Below, piece after piece: positions 32,729 through 42,929 of a stretch of DNA of 64,000 nt. A program made the translations under genes and the position numbers. The notes beneath the pieces are model-generated. The model was not told where the DNA came from and did no database searches. It worked only from the letters and a program-made list of their open reading frames with translations. Each line of letters begins with the position of its first letter. Within the stretch, counting starts at the first letter, position 1. Source of the DNA: Malaya genurostris (Eukaryota; Arthropoda; Insecta; Diptera; Culicidae). The stretch lies in NCBI RefSeq assembly GCF_030247185.1, contig NC_080572.1, positions 120,333,928 through 120,397,927 of the forward strand, written 5' to 3'.

Positions 32729-33190
32729 TCACTCTCTATTATATTTATTATCCTCTTTGAAATTAATTAAAATTCTCCATTTCGTATCCAGCCGGTCGAC
32801 ATGCAGATGAAAACCATTCATTCCACTAGCAGAACAAAATGTTGAGCAGTCAGCAGTCTGGCTGTCGGCATCCGAATCCATCTGGCAGGAATAACTGCTC
32901 AGTCTATCGCCTTCGGTGGCAGCGATAAATAGCGAGTTGATTGATCGAACATAATCCCCCACCCGAATTGCATTGCATTCGATCCGATCCTTCCGAATGA
33001 TATTCAGGGCATTCGTTGGATTCGCCGCTTTGGCATGCTCAACTGTCAGTTCGAAAACGATGACCAGAAAGTTCTGCTTCGATACGTGTGGAGACTTATC
33101 GGCTTGAATATGCAGAGCCATAGCATTGCCCAGTTCCCTGTTCATGTCAGTCAAGGTTTTAAGGAAGGTACCTGCGGTACTTGTATCTAT
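32729..33190 (-). CDS. Open reading frame of unknown function (possible exon or gene fragment)
   Basis: The minus strand is open from just after a TAA near 33203 to the stop at 32729; with the first ATG at 33154 it encodes 141 residues (MTDMNRELGNAMALHIQADK at the start, Cys-rich SYSCQMD and CSTFCSASG near the end). The frame is open for about 18 codons before that ATG, so this may be an internal or last exon. Base composition is much less AT-rich than the flanks and amino acid use looks protein-like, with amphipathic segments. I cannot name a family, and transposon or pseudogene origin is possible. A pyrimidine-rich run ending in CAG lies upstream on the minus strand near 33210, a possible splice acceptor. 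Confidence 0.4.
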   Translation of the reverse strand: MDTSTAGTFLKTLTDMNRELGNAMALHIQADKSPHVSKQNFLVIVFELTVEHAKAANPTNALNIIRKDRIECNAIRVGDYVRSINSLFIAATEGDRLSSYSCQMDSDADSQTADCSTFCSASGMNGFHLHVDRLDTKWRILINFKEDNKYNRE

Positions 33191-33809
33191 CTTTTTCCAT
33201 TACACTGAATGGGAGGCAAACAGGCTAATTTAGCCAATAACTGGTGATTCATTTCCCCGAGTTGGTAATTTCATTTTGAGCTCAGAAAAAGCAGCAAAGC
33301 ATTCAAAAAAGATCAACATAGTTTACGAACAACGCTCTCGTAAGTTCGGTGCAAACCAAAACTTTCGTTAGTTTAGCCCGCAGGATTCGATTTTATTAGA
33401 TTATTGAAAATAGTGCAAACTGTAAGTTGCTTAAGGTATTAACATATCAGTGCTGTTCTTGTTTAGTTCTATATTTGATTTTTTGTTAAGATAATTGAAT
33501 GCTTTTAATTATGTTTAGCTTGAAGCTGTTTTAAGAAAACGTTTTGAACCAGATTTCCCAATTAACGTTCACATAGTACAATAAAAAAAATTCGCATCGA
33601 TTGCTAACGAATCCGGGTTTGCTTCCACAAACAACATACGCTTTAAATGATAGCGATATTATTATTAATTGAAAATAAAATAAACGATTTTCGAGTTCGC
33701 TAAAGTTGAATAAATTTAACAAAACTCTATGGTACTATAACACATTTGAATCTTTGTTTGTATTCACTGGTTCTGCCAAACCAGAGAAATCGTTGTGAAG
33801 TTTGGAATT
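33191..33809. other. Unassigned sequence
   Basis: AT-rich; no features recognised. Confidence 0.35.
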
Positions 33810-34221
33810 TTTGTACCGGTAATTCCGGGGCTAGAAATTAAAGATTCGCACCAATTCCGGAAACGGAAGTCGGATAAGGCGCAAAATTTTTTAATTATTA
33901 TCAAGTACAGTATCAATTTCATTTGATGCGATTGAATCGACCTCTATTCTGAAGAAACAGAGGCCCGAAATAGTTATTCTACTGCATGACAACGATCGGC
34001 CTCACGTTTCGATACCTATTGAAACCAACTTAGGAATGCTCTCACTGGAAGTGTTATTCTAGCTCCCATATTTCGTCATCCGATTTTTTTCCCTTTCTCA
34101 TATAGAAAGGCTATGCAATGACTGTGAAACCGGACTTTTTAACCGAGGCCCGGAGGACCCAATGTTATATACCATTCGACTCAGCTCAACGAACTGAGTA
34201 AATGTCTGTGTGTGTATGGGT
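33810..34221 (+). repeat. Dispersed repeat (CCGGAAGTCGG family), left part of an interrupted copy
   Basis: Contains GGTAATTCCGGGGCTAG, CCGGAAACGGAAGTCGGAT, then CTTTCTCATATAGAAAGGCT, a segment GAGGCCCGGAGGACCC and TACCATTCGACTCAGCTC leading to a GT-rich run (GTGTGTGTATGGGTG). The continuation of this family (CTCACTTTTCGCAGCGATGG) resumes at 35062, so the Foldback element at 34231-35052 split it. Confidence 0.7.
33936..34085 (+). pseudogene. Short mariner transposase fragment
   Basis: A frame near 33955-34060 reads GPKIVILLHDNDRPHVSIPI followed by LGMLSLEVLF, corresponding to the mariner HDNARPHVA catalytic block and the LGWEVLPHP stretch after it. The catalytic Asp (HDN) is present. Only about 40 residues survive, embedded in the dispersed repeat. 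Confidence 0.55.
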
Positions 34222-34230
34222 GAGTGTATG

Positions 34231-35052
34231 GGGAGCGGGTCATTGCGCCGAAAGCCATTTCGCCGAAAGTCGTTTCGCCGAATGCCATTTCGCCGAAAGT
34301 CGTTTCGCCGAATAGATCATTTCGCCGAAAGTCGTTTCGCCGAAAGGGTCATTTCGCCGAAAGGGTCATTTCGCCGAAAGGGAAATTTCGAATACATAAT
34401 TATTTTTTATGCCTCCAGTATACCTGATGTGGCGCAGCCACATAACCGAAGCCAAGATGGCTCGGCGGCATAAAGCCGCCGAGGCGACGCCGGATGAGTT
34501 GGCCGCCGACCCGCCGTCGGAAGCGGCGGCCTCTTGCATACAAACCTGTAACCGCCTCGTTTGCCCGGTCTACTCAAAGCTAGGTTTCTTTGCTTTAGTT
34601 AGGTCCGAACGAGCGGTAGCGAGGTCGGACAGCACACGAATCAAATCGATGTGGCTAAGCCGCATTAAATATTTTTTTATTTAGTAAACGGAAAATACCA
34701 CATACATTTGCTTGGTAGATACCTATGGAATTGCTTTGATGATTAGTAGTCAACAAGTTTCTTTGGGAACTCCGTTCTGAGGTTCATGAATCAATCTTTA
34801 TTCAAGAAGTACAATTATAGGTCAACAAAACGAGCGTCACGTTATTATCTTTAATTTGTCTTTATTTTAAATGGTTTCCCATTACGATTTTAAGACATTT
34901 GTAGGAATCGGCGAAATGGCTTTCGGCGAAATGACATTCGGCGAAGTGGCCCATTCGGCGAAATGACATTCGGCGAAATGACCCTTTCGGCGAAATGACT
35001 TTCGGCGAAACGGCTTTCGGCGAAATGGCTTTCGGCGACATGACCCTGATCC
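34231..35052. mobile_element. Foldback-type element with repeated TTCGCCGAA inverted ends
   Basis: The left arm (34240-34390) has nine units of the type TTCGCCGAAAGTCG and the right arm (34907-35045) has nine units of the complement (TTCGGCGAAATGAC). The arms begin and end with GGGTCAT / ATGACCC. A 9-bp direct repeat GAGTGTATG flanks the element at 34222-34230 and 35053-35061, as for Foldback and Mutator-like elements. The core (34396-34906) has no transposase; it contains a GC-rich stretch at 34430-34670 with nested palindromes such as GCCGCCGACCCGCCGTCGG. The open frames of RRK or FAE repeats in the arms arise from the repeat and are not genes. Confidence 0.85.
34428..34668. repeat. GC-rich nested insert in the Foldback core
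   Basis: A 240-bp GC-rich island in an AT-rich core, framed by two similar palindromes, ATGTGGCGCAGCCACAT and ATGTGGCTAAGCCGCAT. It includes GCGGCATAAAGCCGCCGAGG and other hairpins. It may be a separate element nested in the Foldback core; no target duplication was identified. Confidence 0.5.
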
Positions 35053-35061
35053 GAGTGTATG

Positions 35062-35650
35062 TATGTATGTATGTAACGAAAATATGCACTCACTTTTCGC
35101 AGCGATGGCTTAACCGATTTTCATAATTAAGATTCAAATGAAAGGTCTTATGGTCCCAAAGCCAGCTATTGAATTTCATCCTGATCCGACTTCCCGTTTC
35201 GGAGTTATATGGTAATATGTGAAAATTAGAGAAAAAAAATGAACTCATTTTTTTCTGAAACGGTTCAACCAATTTTCACAAACTAGGATTCAACTGAAAG
35301 GTCTTATAATTTTCTAAAAATTTGTAGAACATTTTATCCAAATCCGACTTCCGGTTCGGCAACTAAAGCATGATAAGTGGAAAATTACCAATTTCATGAG
35401 TATTGTTTCACGAACGATGGTCAAAAACAGGTACAAATCCCATAAAACTGTCTGATAAATTCTACTACTTTGCAGAACTTGTTAGTTTGGGGGCATCTAA
35501 CCTTAATTCGGCACTACTGGTCCTCCTTTTCCTGTACCGGATTTTCACAAATCTTAGTTTAAATCAACGCTCACATTGTCTCAAAAGCTACTGTGAAATT
35601 TCATCCGGATCCGACTTCTGGATCCGCAGTTACAGGGCGATAAGTGTCAA
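35062..35650 (+). repeat. Dispersed repeat (CCGGAAGTCGG family), right part of the interrupted copy
   Basis: Three successive modules, each with a 'TTTTCACAAACTTAGGATTCAAATGAAAGGTCTTA'-like segment followed by 'ATCCGACTTCCGGTTC'-like sequence (35110-35220, 35265-35380, 35545-35650). The modular structure suggests internal tandem duplication. Confidence 0.65.
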
Positions 35651-36020
35651 AGCTTGCAAATAGCCATATAGCATGACAATATGTACAACACCGGTATGTG
35701 CAACGTGGAAGAAGAAAGCATAAAACGATCGATGCCTGCTTTGTTCTATTTCGTACACGCTATAAAGAAAACTAAACGGTTACGGATGTCTGCTACTGGC
35801 GTGTGGTATTGGTAAAAGACGGTGCTGCGGCTGATAAAAATTTTAGCTATTTTATGATAAGTGCGACCGTAAGAATGAAAGAATGTGAATGAATTAAAAT
35901 TTATTTGAAAAAATAAACACACACAGCTTGGCTTACATGTGCAGAAGTAACTGAAACGCAGGTTCGTTTCGTTTGTTAAGTTTCGTTTAATTGGTTTATT
36001 CGAAATAGAGCATGAGATAG
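35651..36020. other. Unassigned sequence
   Basis: No gene or named repeat; a 121-codon minus-strand frame at 35746-36111 has no motif. Confidence 0.35.
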
Positions 36021-36300
36021 TAAATTTAGGTTTAACTAGGATCCAAAATGTTCCAATTTGGAGGTCGTATTGGTTACTGACAAACGAACCAACTTCGGCT
36101 ATTCCGGTCATCCGGTTTCGGAAGAATTGGGAATGGTGATTAAAAATTGCAAAAAGAATCTCACTAACTTTTCTTCAAGATGGAAAAATCGATTTTCACA
36201 AACTTATAGGTTCAAAGAAAAAATCTCAAAGTTTCATACGAAATTCCGGTTCCGGAACTACAAGGTAAACTGTATTTGTAGAGTTTGTTAGATTAATCCG
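36021..36300 (+). repeat. Dispersed repeat (CCGGAAGTCGG family), further copy
   Basis: Contains GATTTTCACAAACTTATAGG and ATTCCGGTTCCGGAACTAC in the family order, over about 250 bases. Confidence 0.5.
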
Positions 36301-36795
36301 AACAAATTTTCCTATTTCTAACCAATGAACAGTTGTTTTTGCGAACTCTACAGTAACGGGTTTTTTCTCTATTCGATGACATATGGTCTGGCCAATTAGC
36401 AGTTTTATTCTTAGTCTCAAATAATAAATACTTCTACGTCAAGGCAATCGAGTTCTGACTGCGTAATGAGAGAAAGTTTTTGCTAGCAACAGGTTATACT
36501 TTGAAGGAATCATTCTTTCATTTATGATTCTTTACAATAAAGTGACATTTTCATCAAAAATAGCCAGAACACAGTTCCACGCCTAATATAAATGCACATC
36601 TCACAAAACTTCATTAAATAATAAAAGTTTTTCTAAATAATGCATCATTTTTTCAACTCTTTCAAACCACAAGTGGACTTAAGTTCAAATCAATTTGAGT
36701 AACATAACTTTCAGTTTAATTTTTAACTATTTAAACTTCTGAATCATGCTTATTATACGATAAATACTTAGGCTAGGCTTCGGAACTTTTTTGTT
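36301..36795. other. Unassigned sequence
   Basis: No feature recognised. Confidence 0.35.
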
Positions 36796-38155
36796 GTGAA
36801 TACGACTTACTTTACTATGGGGCACCTCTTCAAAATTAGCCATATTGAAGAATGGGCAGAACTTAATCGTGAATATCTCGACTTGTATTAATGGTAGCAA
36901 CATAGTTCTTCCACTATTTCATCAAAAATATGATCAGGAATTTACGATAATATTTTGAACAGTGTGAGATAACCACAACCAACTCAAAAATTAAGTTTGC
37001 TGAAAATTTTAAAACAACGCGGAAAACTCTTTACTTTTGCTTGGGTTTTTCGCCCAAGTACGACGATTTTGAGGTAGTCAAGCACATATCTTCAACTAAA
37101 CGTTATAAAAGGTGGTCAACTGAACGTTATAAACCGTGGTCGAAAATCGATCATTTCTTCTTGTGCGCTGAATGAAAGAAAACGTCGGGGCGAGAAGGCG
37201 CATTCAAACAGCGGCATCGGAGAGCGTGGTTAAAAACCTCAAACGCTCAGGTCGTAGTTCTCATTTCTCGGGTAATTTTTCAAAAGGGCGTATAAGCAAG
37301 TGACAGTTTCTCGTTAATCACTCTCTCTTTCGATTATTGTGATGTGATTAAAAAGATTTTCTTTGATATCACTATTCTGTTTGAAAGTCGAAAGTTTCGG
37401 GTATCATTTCATGCAAAGAGTTAAGTGATAAACGTGGAAACCGCTTGGTAATTAATAGAAGAGAAAGTAAACAATGAGAAACTGTCACTTGCTTATACGC
37501 CCTTTTGAAAAATTAACCGTGATTTGCCTTCCAGTCGTCAAGGCGAGAAGACGCATTAAACCAGTTTCGCATCATTTGGCACTGCGAGCGGATGTGTCGG
37601 TTTGTACGCAAAACTAGTTTCAATTCAAACAAGAACGATTGCATCAGCTGCTGATGGTTTGCATTGAAGAGAAAGAAAACAAGAAACGAAAAGTGGACAG
37701 CATTATATAAAATCAGCCGTTCTAATGGCTCTAAATGTTATCTAATGATCTATTAAGATTACTTTTTTGCAAATCGAAGGTAGAAATCATCAGTTTAGTG
37801 AATTTCCAAAATAATTTGATTTGCTTCGTGAACTTTTCGCTGTGCGAAAACCGTTCGAGAAAAATGTTCCGAACTGTGCTAAATATCGTAGAGAATTCCA
37901 CAATTTTGTCTTTCTAAAAGGCAGAAATGAATCCTGTACAGCACCTTGATAGTTTCTTTCAATGAAATATGCAAATCCGAAATGAGAAAATCGACGTCAA
38001 AAATCGTTGAAAATTTTAGTAGTGAAAAGGGGAAAAATTTCGCTATTCACAAAATCGATCAATTATCAATTCAAATTCGAAAGTGTAAAGAAATCGTGTC
38101 AATTTTATTCGTATTCACGACATCCAGTTCTGTCTCTGACATTACACACCCGTAC
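36796..38155 (+). repeat. Dispersed repeat 'C' (GTGAATACGACTTACTTTAC ...), copy 1, with nested insertions
   Basis: Begins GTGAATACGACTTACTTTAC and TATGGGGCACC; its right part ends TTTTATTCGTATTCACGACA, then TCCAGTTCTGTCTCTGACAT at about 38150. Copy 2 at 48916-49434 has the same two ends with only about 0.5 kb between, so copy 1 carries about 0.85 kb of additional sequence, including the MITE at 37273. The inner ends GTGAATACGA and TCGTATTCAC are complementary. A 24-bp tandem duplication (AACGTTATAAAAGGTGGTC type) lies at 37093-37141, and related GC-rich blocks near 37175 and 37537 flank the MITE. Confidence 0.65.
37273..37515. mobile_element. MITE with 40-bp perfect terminal inverted repeats
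   Basis: Left end 37273-37312 begins TAATTTTTCAAAAGGGCGTA and right end 37476-37515 is its exact complement. The element is 243 bp, AT-rich and non-coding. The flanking TAA/TTA cannot distinguish TIR from target duplication (TA or TTA). The class is unassigned; a Tc1/mariner- or Harbinger-related MITE is possible. Confidence 0.8.
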
Positions 38156-39680
38156 TTTTTTGTAAGAATCGTGTGAAACAGTTTGATACATCATATTCCA
38201 GAAACATCTTTCCATAAAATACAACATATTATTCAAAACCATCAAAATTAATTGAACTAACACATAACTTATAAATCATCGCGATATCCTTGCGTTCAAC
38301 GCACTTTGCATAATTTTACATAAATTCTGTTCAACAAGGAACAACTTCAAGTATTCTGCAATGTGTTTATTTCCATTCTAAACACAAGCCATGTTCGGTA
38401 AAGTAATCGCACGGTAGTTACGTCTATAAGGCTTATTACGTTACATACCGTACAGAAAATTACCCGCAATACATTTCATCCTGCCATATGAATCCAATTT
38501 CCCGCTCTTTCTTTGAGCCCTCGCTTTTCTTGATGAGAAATCCGCATCCCCTAGGACGGGCCTTTTGTCATACACAGAAAACGTTCTATTAAAAAGTTCG
38601 ATCTCGAAATTTCGCGAGTTGTAACTCACCTAACACAATTTTGTTGCTCCCTTGAAAAACCAGCATCTTGATGTAAGGAAATGATTCGAGTTTTCGCGTG
38701 CGTTTGTGCCAATTATTCCGAACAATAATTTCATATATATTATTGGCAAAGTTTCACTGTTACGAGCGCTATCATAAGCTTTCATCAATTCCATTTTTGT
38801 ATGGATAAAGGAGCATGGTTTTTGTTCGTGTCCTTTGTTATGTATTACCCCGCACATGTAATATTTCCAATGGGAATTTACTTTCTCATGTTAATAAGTT
38901 TTAAAATCCCTCTGGAAATCAGCTTTTCAGTCGAGCCTCGGAGATATGAATGGTGTCATGGTCTACACTATTTTCAAAAACTTGTTTCCAAAATGTTGCT
39001 TCCGGCTACCATAACAGATTGAATCATGATTTAATTTTATGAGGACAGGTTCTAAAAAACGACGGATTTTGTATCACATATCCAGTTTTCAGAAATGGCT
39101 ATGGCGATATTCACAAACTGAGTTTCAAAATTGTCAGCATATTTTACTCGGATATATAATTTCTTTTGCCCACTATCTAGATAATGTACAAACAACGACG
39201 TTGTATCAATTAGCTATTGCTAATTATACTGCACGGAAAGAAATTCGTTACTGCTGTCATGATTGAAAGATCATGGAACCAATCATTTTAGCTTCTCTTG
39301 AAATCAAAATAATTGTTCATGATTGGTTGATCAAATGTATTCAAATCATGAGCAATAAGGTTCCTGCCATGAAAATTAATCATGGTCAGAAAATGCGTTA
39401 CTTGAGGAATGTATTTTATTCGAAACTCATATCTTCAATTTTCTACTCTGATAATAATGGAAAGACATTGAAAAACAAATACTACTTAAAGTGTTTTCTT
39501 GATTCTGAGAAATATTCTTTTAATAATCAGAAATTGTTTATTTTTCTCCACCGGCTGACAGAAAATTTATTTCATGAAAGATAATGAATGCACTAAGCAT
39601 AGCTACACCTTTTATCTGGAAAACATCAACGTTACATTTTGTATGAATATGTCTGAATGCATTCTTAACTATTTGATTTG
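38156..39680. other. Unassigned intergenic sequence
   Basis: AT-rich with scattered short frames (the longest is 103 codons at 39273-39584) lacking motifs. No repeats recognised. Confidence 0.35.
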
Positions 39681-41000
39681 CTGTTGTTGTTAGAATAACA
39701 GTCCCTGAGCGGATAAAGCCGAAGAGTACCGTCCCATCAACATGTTGCACACGCTGGAGAAAATATTGGAACATGTAGTTAAGGACCAGTTGATGAACTA
39801 TTTGAACGGTAATAATTTGCTAATGCCGGAACAATCGCGATACCGAGAGAGACTCTCTTGCGAAACGGCTTTGAATCTGGTATTAGCAAAATGGAAAGAG
39901 AGAATCGAAGATAAAGAGACTATTCTTGCAGTGTTCTTGGATCCAAAGCGCGCTTTATTGTTACAAACTCTACAACACTTTGGCATTGGAGGAGAAAAAA
40001 GCTATTTATTGAAAGCTATTTATATGATATAAAACAATAGTCGTTTTTGTGTCTAGTTCTCTAGATAATTCACTTGGAGTGCCTCGAGGCAGTGTCCTAG
40101 GACCAATTTTATTTATTATGTATATTAATGATATGAAACGAGTTTTTTCGATTTTGTGATATCAATTTATTTGCTGACGACACGGTTCTGTTTATTGCAT
40201 CTAAGAATTTTAATGAAGGTGTTGCACACTTAAACGAAGACTTACATTCTCTAGCACGTTGGTTAAAATTCAAGCAATTGAAATTAAATATCGCAAAGAC
40301 GAAATACATGGTTATTTCTTCTGTGAGCACTAGACATGATGCTAACATTGAAATCGATGGTGAGATTATTGATCGCGTTAGAGAGATGAAGTATCTTGGA
40401 GTCGTAATTGATGAAAAGTTAATATTCAAATCTCACATTAATAACGTAATCAGGAATTCTTCTGTATAAATCAATCATTTCACCACACATTGACTTCTGT
40501 CCATCCATTCTGTTTCTTGCTAATAGTACACAAATCATGCAATTACAGCGACTGCAAAATGAAGTCATCCGATTGATACTTAAATGTAATAGATACACTT
40601 CCTCTACTTTGCTGCTGAGTGCATTATAATGGCTTTCGGTCAAACAAAGAATTTATTACTTAACAATGGTGTTAATTTTTAAATTAGTAAATGGTATGCT
40701 ACCTCGATGTTTGTGTGATCGAGTTGAGAGAGAAAGTGATTTACATAGATATAATACCAGAAATGCATCAGATGTAAGAACACCAAACTTTCTATTAGGC
40801 CGATCACAGAATTCGCTACTGTACAAAGAAATATTTTTTTTCAACTCGACAGACAGATTAAACGTGCTACAACTCTAAATGAGTTCAAACAATTATGTAT
40901 TTCACATGTAAAACCTGTCTTATGAACAGATTTTAAAATATTTGTTATATTTGATTTCTTTAAAAATGTAAAATAAAGAAGAATGTATTTTGACTTATCA
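39681..41000 (+). mobile_element. CR1/L2-group LINE, 5'-truncated, decayed
   Basis: Begins within the RT near 39681 (ITVPERIKP) and runs through the RT and the characteristic C-terminus to an AT-rich 3' UTR ending around 40980-41000 (AAAAATGTAAAATAAAG). The RT block AEEYRPINMLHTLEKILE and the C-terminal RYNTRNASDVRTPN and LYKEIFFFNS motifs are those of CR1/L2/Rex-type LINEs; clade assignment is by memory of motif patterns. Confidence 0.7.
39700..40910 (+). pseudogene. LINE reverse transcriptase, frameshifted
   Basis: From 39715 the frame gives EYRPINMLHTLEKILEHVV, SCETALNLVLAKW and AVFLDPKRA, where the expected FLDLKRAFE palm motif is interrupted by a small deletion. A GVPQGSVLGPILFIMYIND-type stretch at 40078-40130 and LFADDTVLFIASKNF at 40163 follow, so the FADD active site is intact. 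MKYLGVVIDEKLIFKSHI lies near 40389 and the C-terminal region at 40555-40900. At least four frame changes are needed, so it is inactive. Confidence 0.7.
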
Positions 41001-42163
41001 CTATTTTTTGTAGATGTTAGAAGTTATTATGATCTGGCTAATGATGAAGTATTTTAGAGTTTATATAGATAAAATAAATGAGTTGTCTACAAAAGTTTGA
41101 GCCCGCGCGCGTAACGCAGTCAAAGACAATCTAGAAATGGAATATGGCTGAATTAAGAGATGTTATTGTTTGAGACCAATTATGGTTTTCTTGAGTTCTA
41201 GCCGGGATCTACAGTTGGTGATGAAATTGGGCTTGGTTCTGCTCATTCACAGTCTCGTTATTCCATCGTAGCTGGTGGTTCAATTCCTTATTTGTTCAAG
41301 GATACTCCCGAGTTGGATATTTTCTTGATCAACCCTGGATAGTAATTGTAATATACAATATAGTATAGTAATCTCTTTTTGTTCAGCTGCTCTGTCGAAG
41401 AAATATCTATGCCTCTAAGTTAACCAGCTCGTTTCAATTTTTGATTACTGGTTAAAGTATGTAATAATATTAATTATCACTTAGATAACTCATACTTTTT
41501 CACGCAGTTTTTTCAAGTGAATTTTCATATACGAAATTAAACTTAGAGCAATGTACGCAAAACTGCTTAGAGTACACGTTATTTCAAGTGTCGTCGCTCT
41601 TCAAGAATGCAATATTTCACTATTCAAAGGCATTTGATACATTAGTTAAAGTCAAAAAGGAAGAAATAGCGTGAGAAATGCAATCATCTCATCCTTGCAT
41701 TAATTCACATTTAAATTATTCATGTTTTAAAACATAAACTGAAAATGTTTTCTACTTATTTTTTGAGAAGAAATCACTCATTGTCGAGGTCTTCTATAAA
41801 CTACCAGTAAAGTAGGTCGTTATATACTCAATCTTTGAGTTAATCTTTAAAAATGGGTAGCGTGCTTTGTTATGACATAGCACTTATAATAAACTTACAT
41901 TTACCTTAATTTTGAGATTATCACTCGTTACCCAAAATTGGGGAGATGCTTTTTAGTTGATTGTGGGCAGGTTTTGACCCAAAATGAGGTAGCAGCTGAT
42001 AAGAGTGTAAGGCCTGAATTCATGTAGCAAAGATCATTATCGGAGCTGAAACTCGCCTAAAGTTATATTCATCAATGTAAGGTGCGTTACGCTTGAATTT
42101 CATCGAAATTAGTTCAAATGGCTCATGATCGGAGAATTTATAATCATGGTGTGTTACCATAAC
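41001..42163. other. Mostly unassigned; protein-like fragment at 41213-41341
   Basis: At 41213-41341 a frame reads SAHSQSRYSIVAGGSIPYLF and ends with LDIFLINPG and a stop; it looks like the C-terminus of an old protein, family unknown. It stands alone; upstream frames are interrupted. The rest shows nothing. Confidence 0.3.
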
Positions 42164-42250
42164 CAGAGTTATAAATATTCATTTTCAATGACTGAATAAT
42201 TTGCACCTTCAGTTAAATATTACTGAACATCACTTCTATGCAAGTCGCTG
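42164..42250 (+). mobile_element. Solo left end of the CAGAG hAT-type MITE family
   Basis: CAGAGTTATAAATATTCATT and TTCAATGACTGAATAA resemble the left end of the MITE at 49461 (CAGAGCTAATAAAAGTCATT, TTCATTGACTGAAAAA). It is preceded by CCATAAC, similar to that copy's GTCATAAC. No matching right end was found nearby. Confidence 0.5.
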
Positions 42251-42756
42251 GATTACTATGATGAATATTTTAGGTTTGAAAGGGAACCGAAGTACATTCG
42301 GCTGGGGTTTATTCATATTCACTATGAAATAAATACACTGTTCAACTCATCAATGAAAAATTGATATTCGAAACAGTGCACTGTTGCTAGATTTGAATTT
42401 GTACTAATGATCATTTTTTCCATTTGTGCTGATTTTCTAGAGAGGTTACATTAACATACGTCAATGTGTAAGAAAATAATATTTATTCTGTTGATACATC
42501 ATTTTCGTTTCCGGTAGAAGGCAATAGTTGATTAATTTGATGTGTAGAGTATTTATTTATCTACTCTTTATTTTTTTTCAATACATTATCATAAAGTGGG
42601 AAGCTATTTTTTTCGATTGATCGGTTATCTTCAATTTTGTAACGTACGGGGTAGATTTCCTTTCGAGCTGCAAATATTTCTAGAAAATAACACATTTCCA
42701 TATGTATTATATACACAGTATTGAAAATAAAGAAATTCGTGCTCATGTCATTTCCA
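42251..42756. other. Unassigned sequence
   Basis: No feature recognised; probably includes the remains of the sequence 3' to the hAT gene. Confidence 0.35.
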
Positions 42757-42915
<159 letters not shown>

Positions 42916-42929
42916 ATCCCGTATCCCGT

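Noticed and set aside
34210..34473. Arg-rich and Phe-Ala-Glu frames in the Foldback arms, also at 34862-35093
   Set aside because: Produced by the TTCGCCGAA units in each frame; present on both strands.
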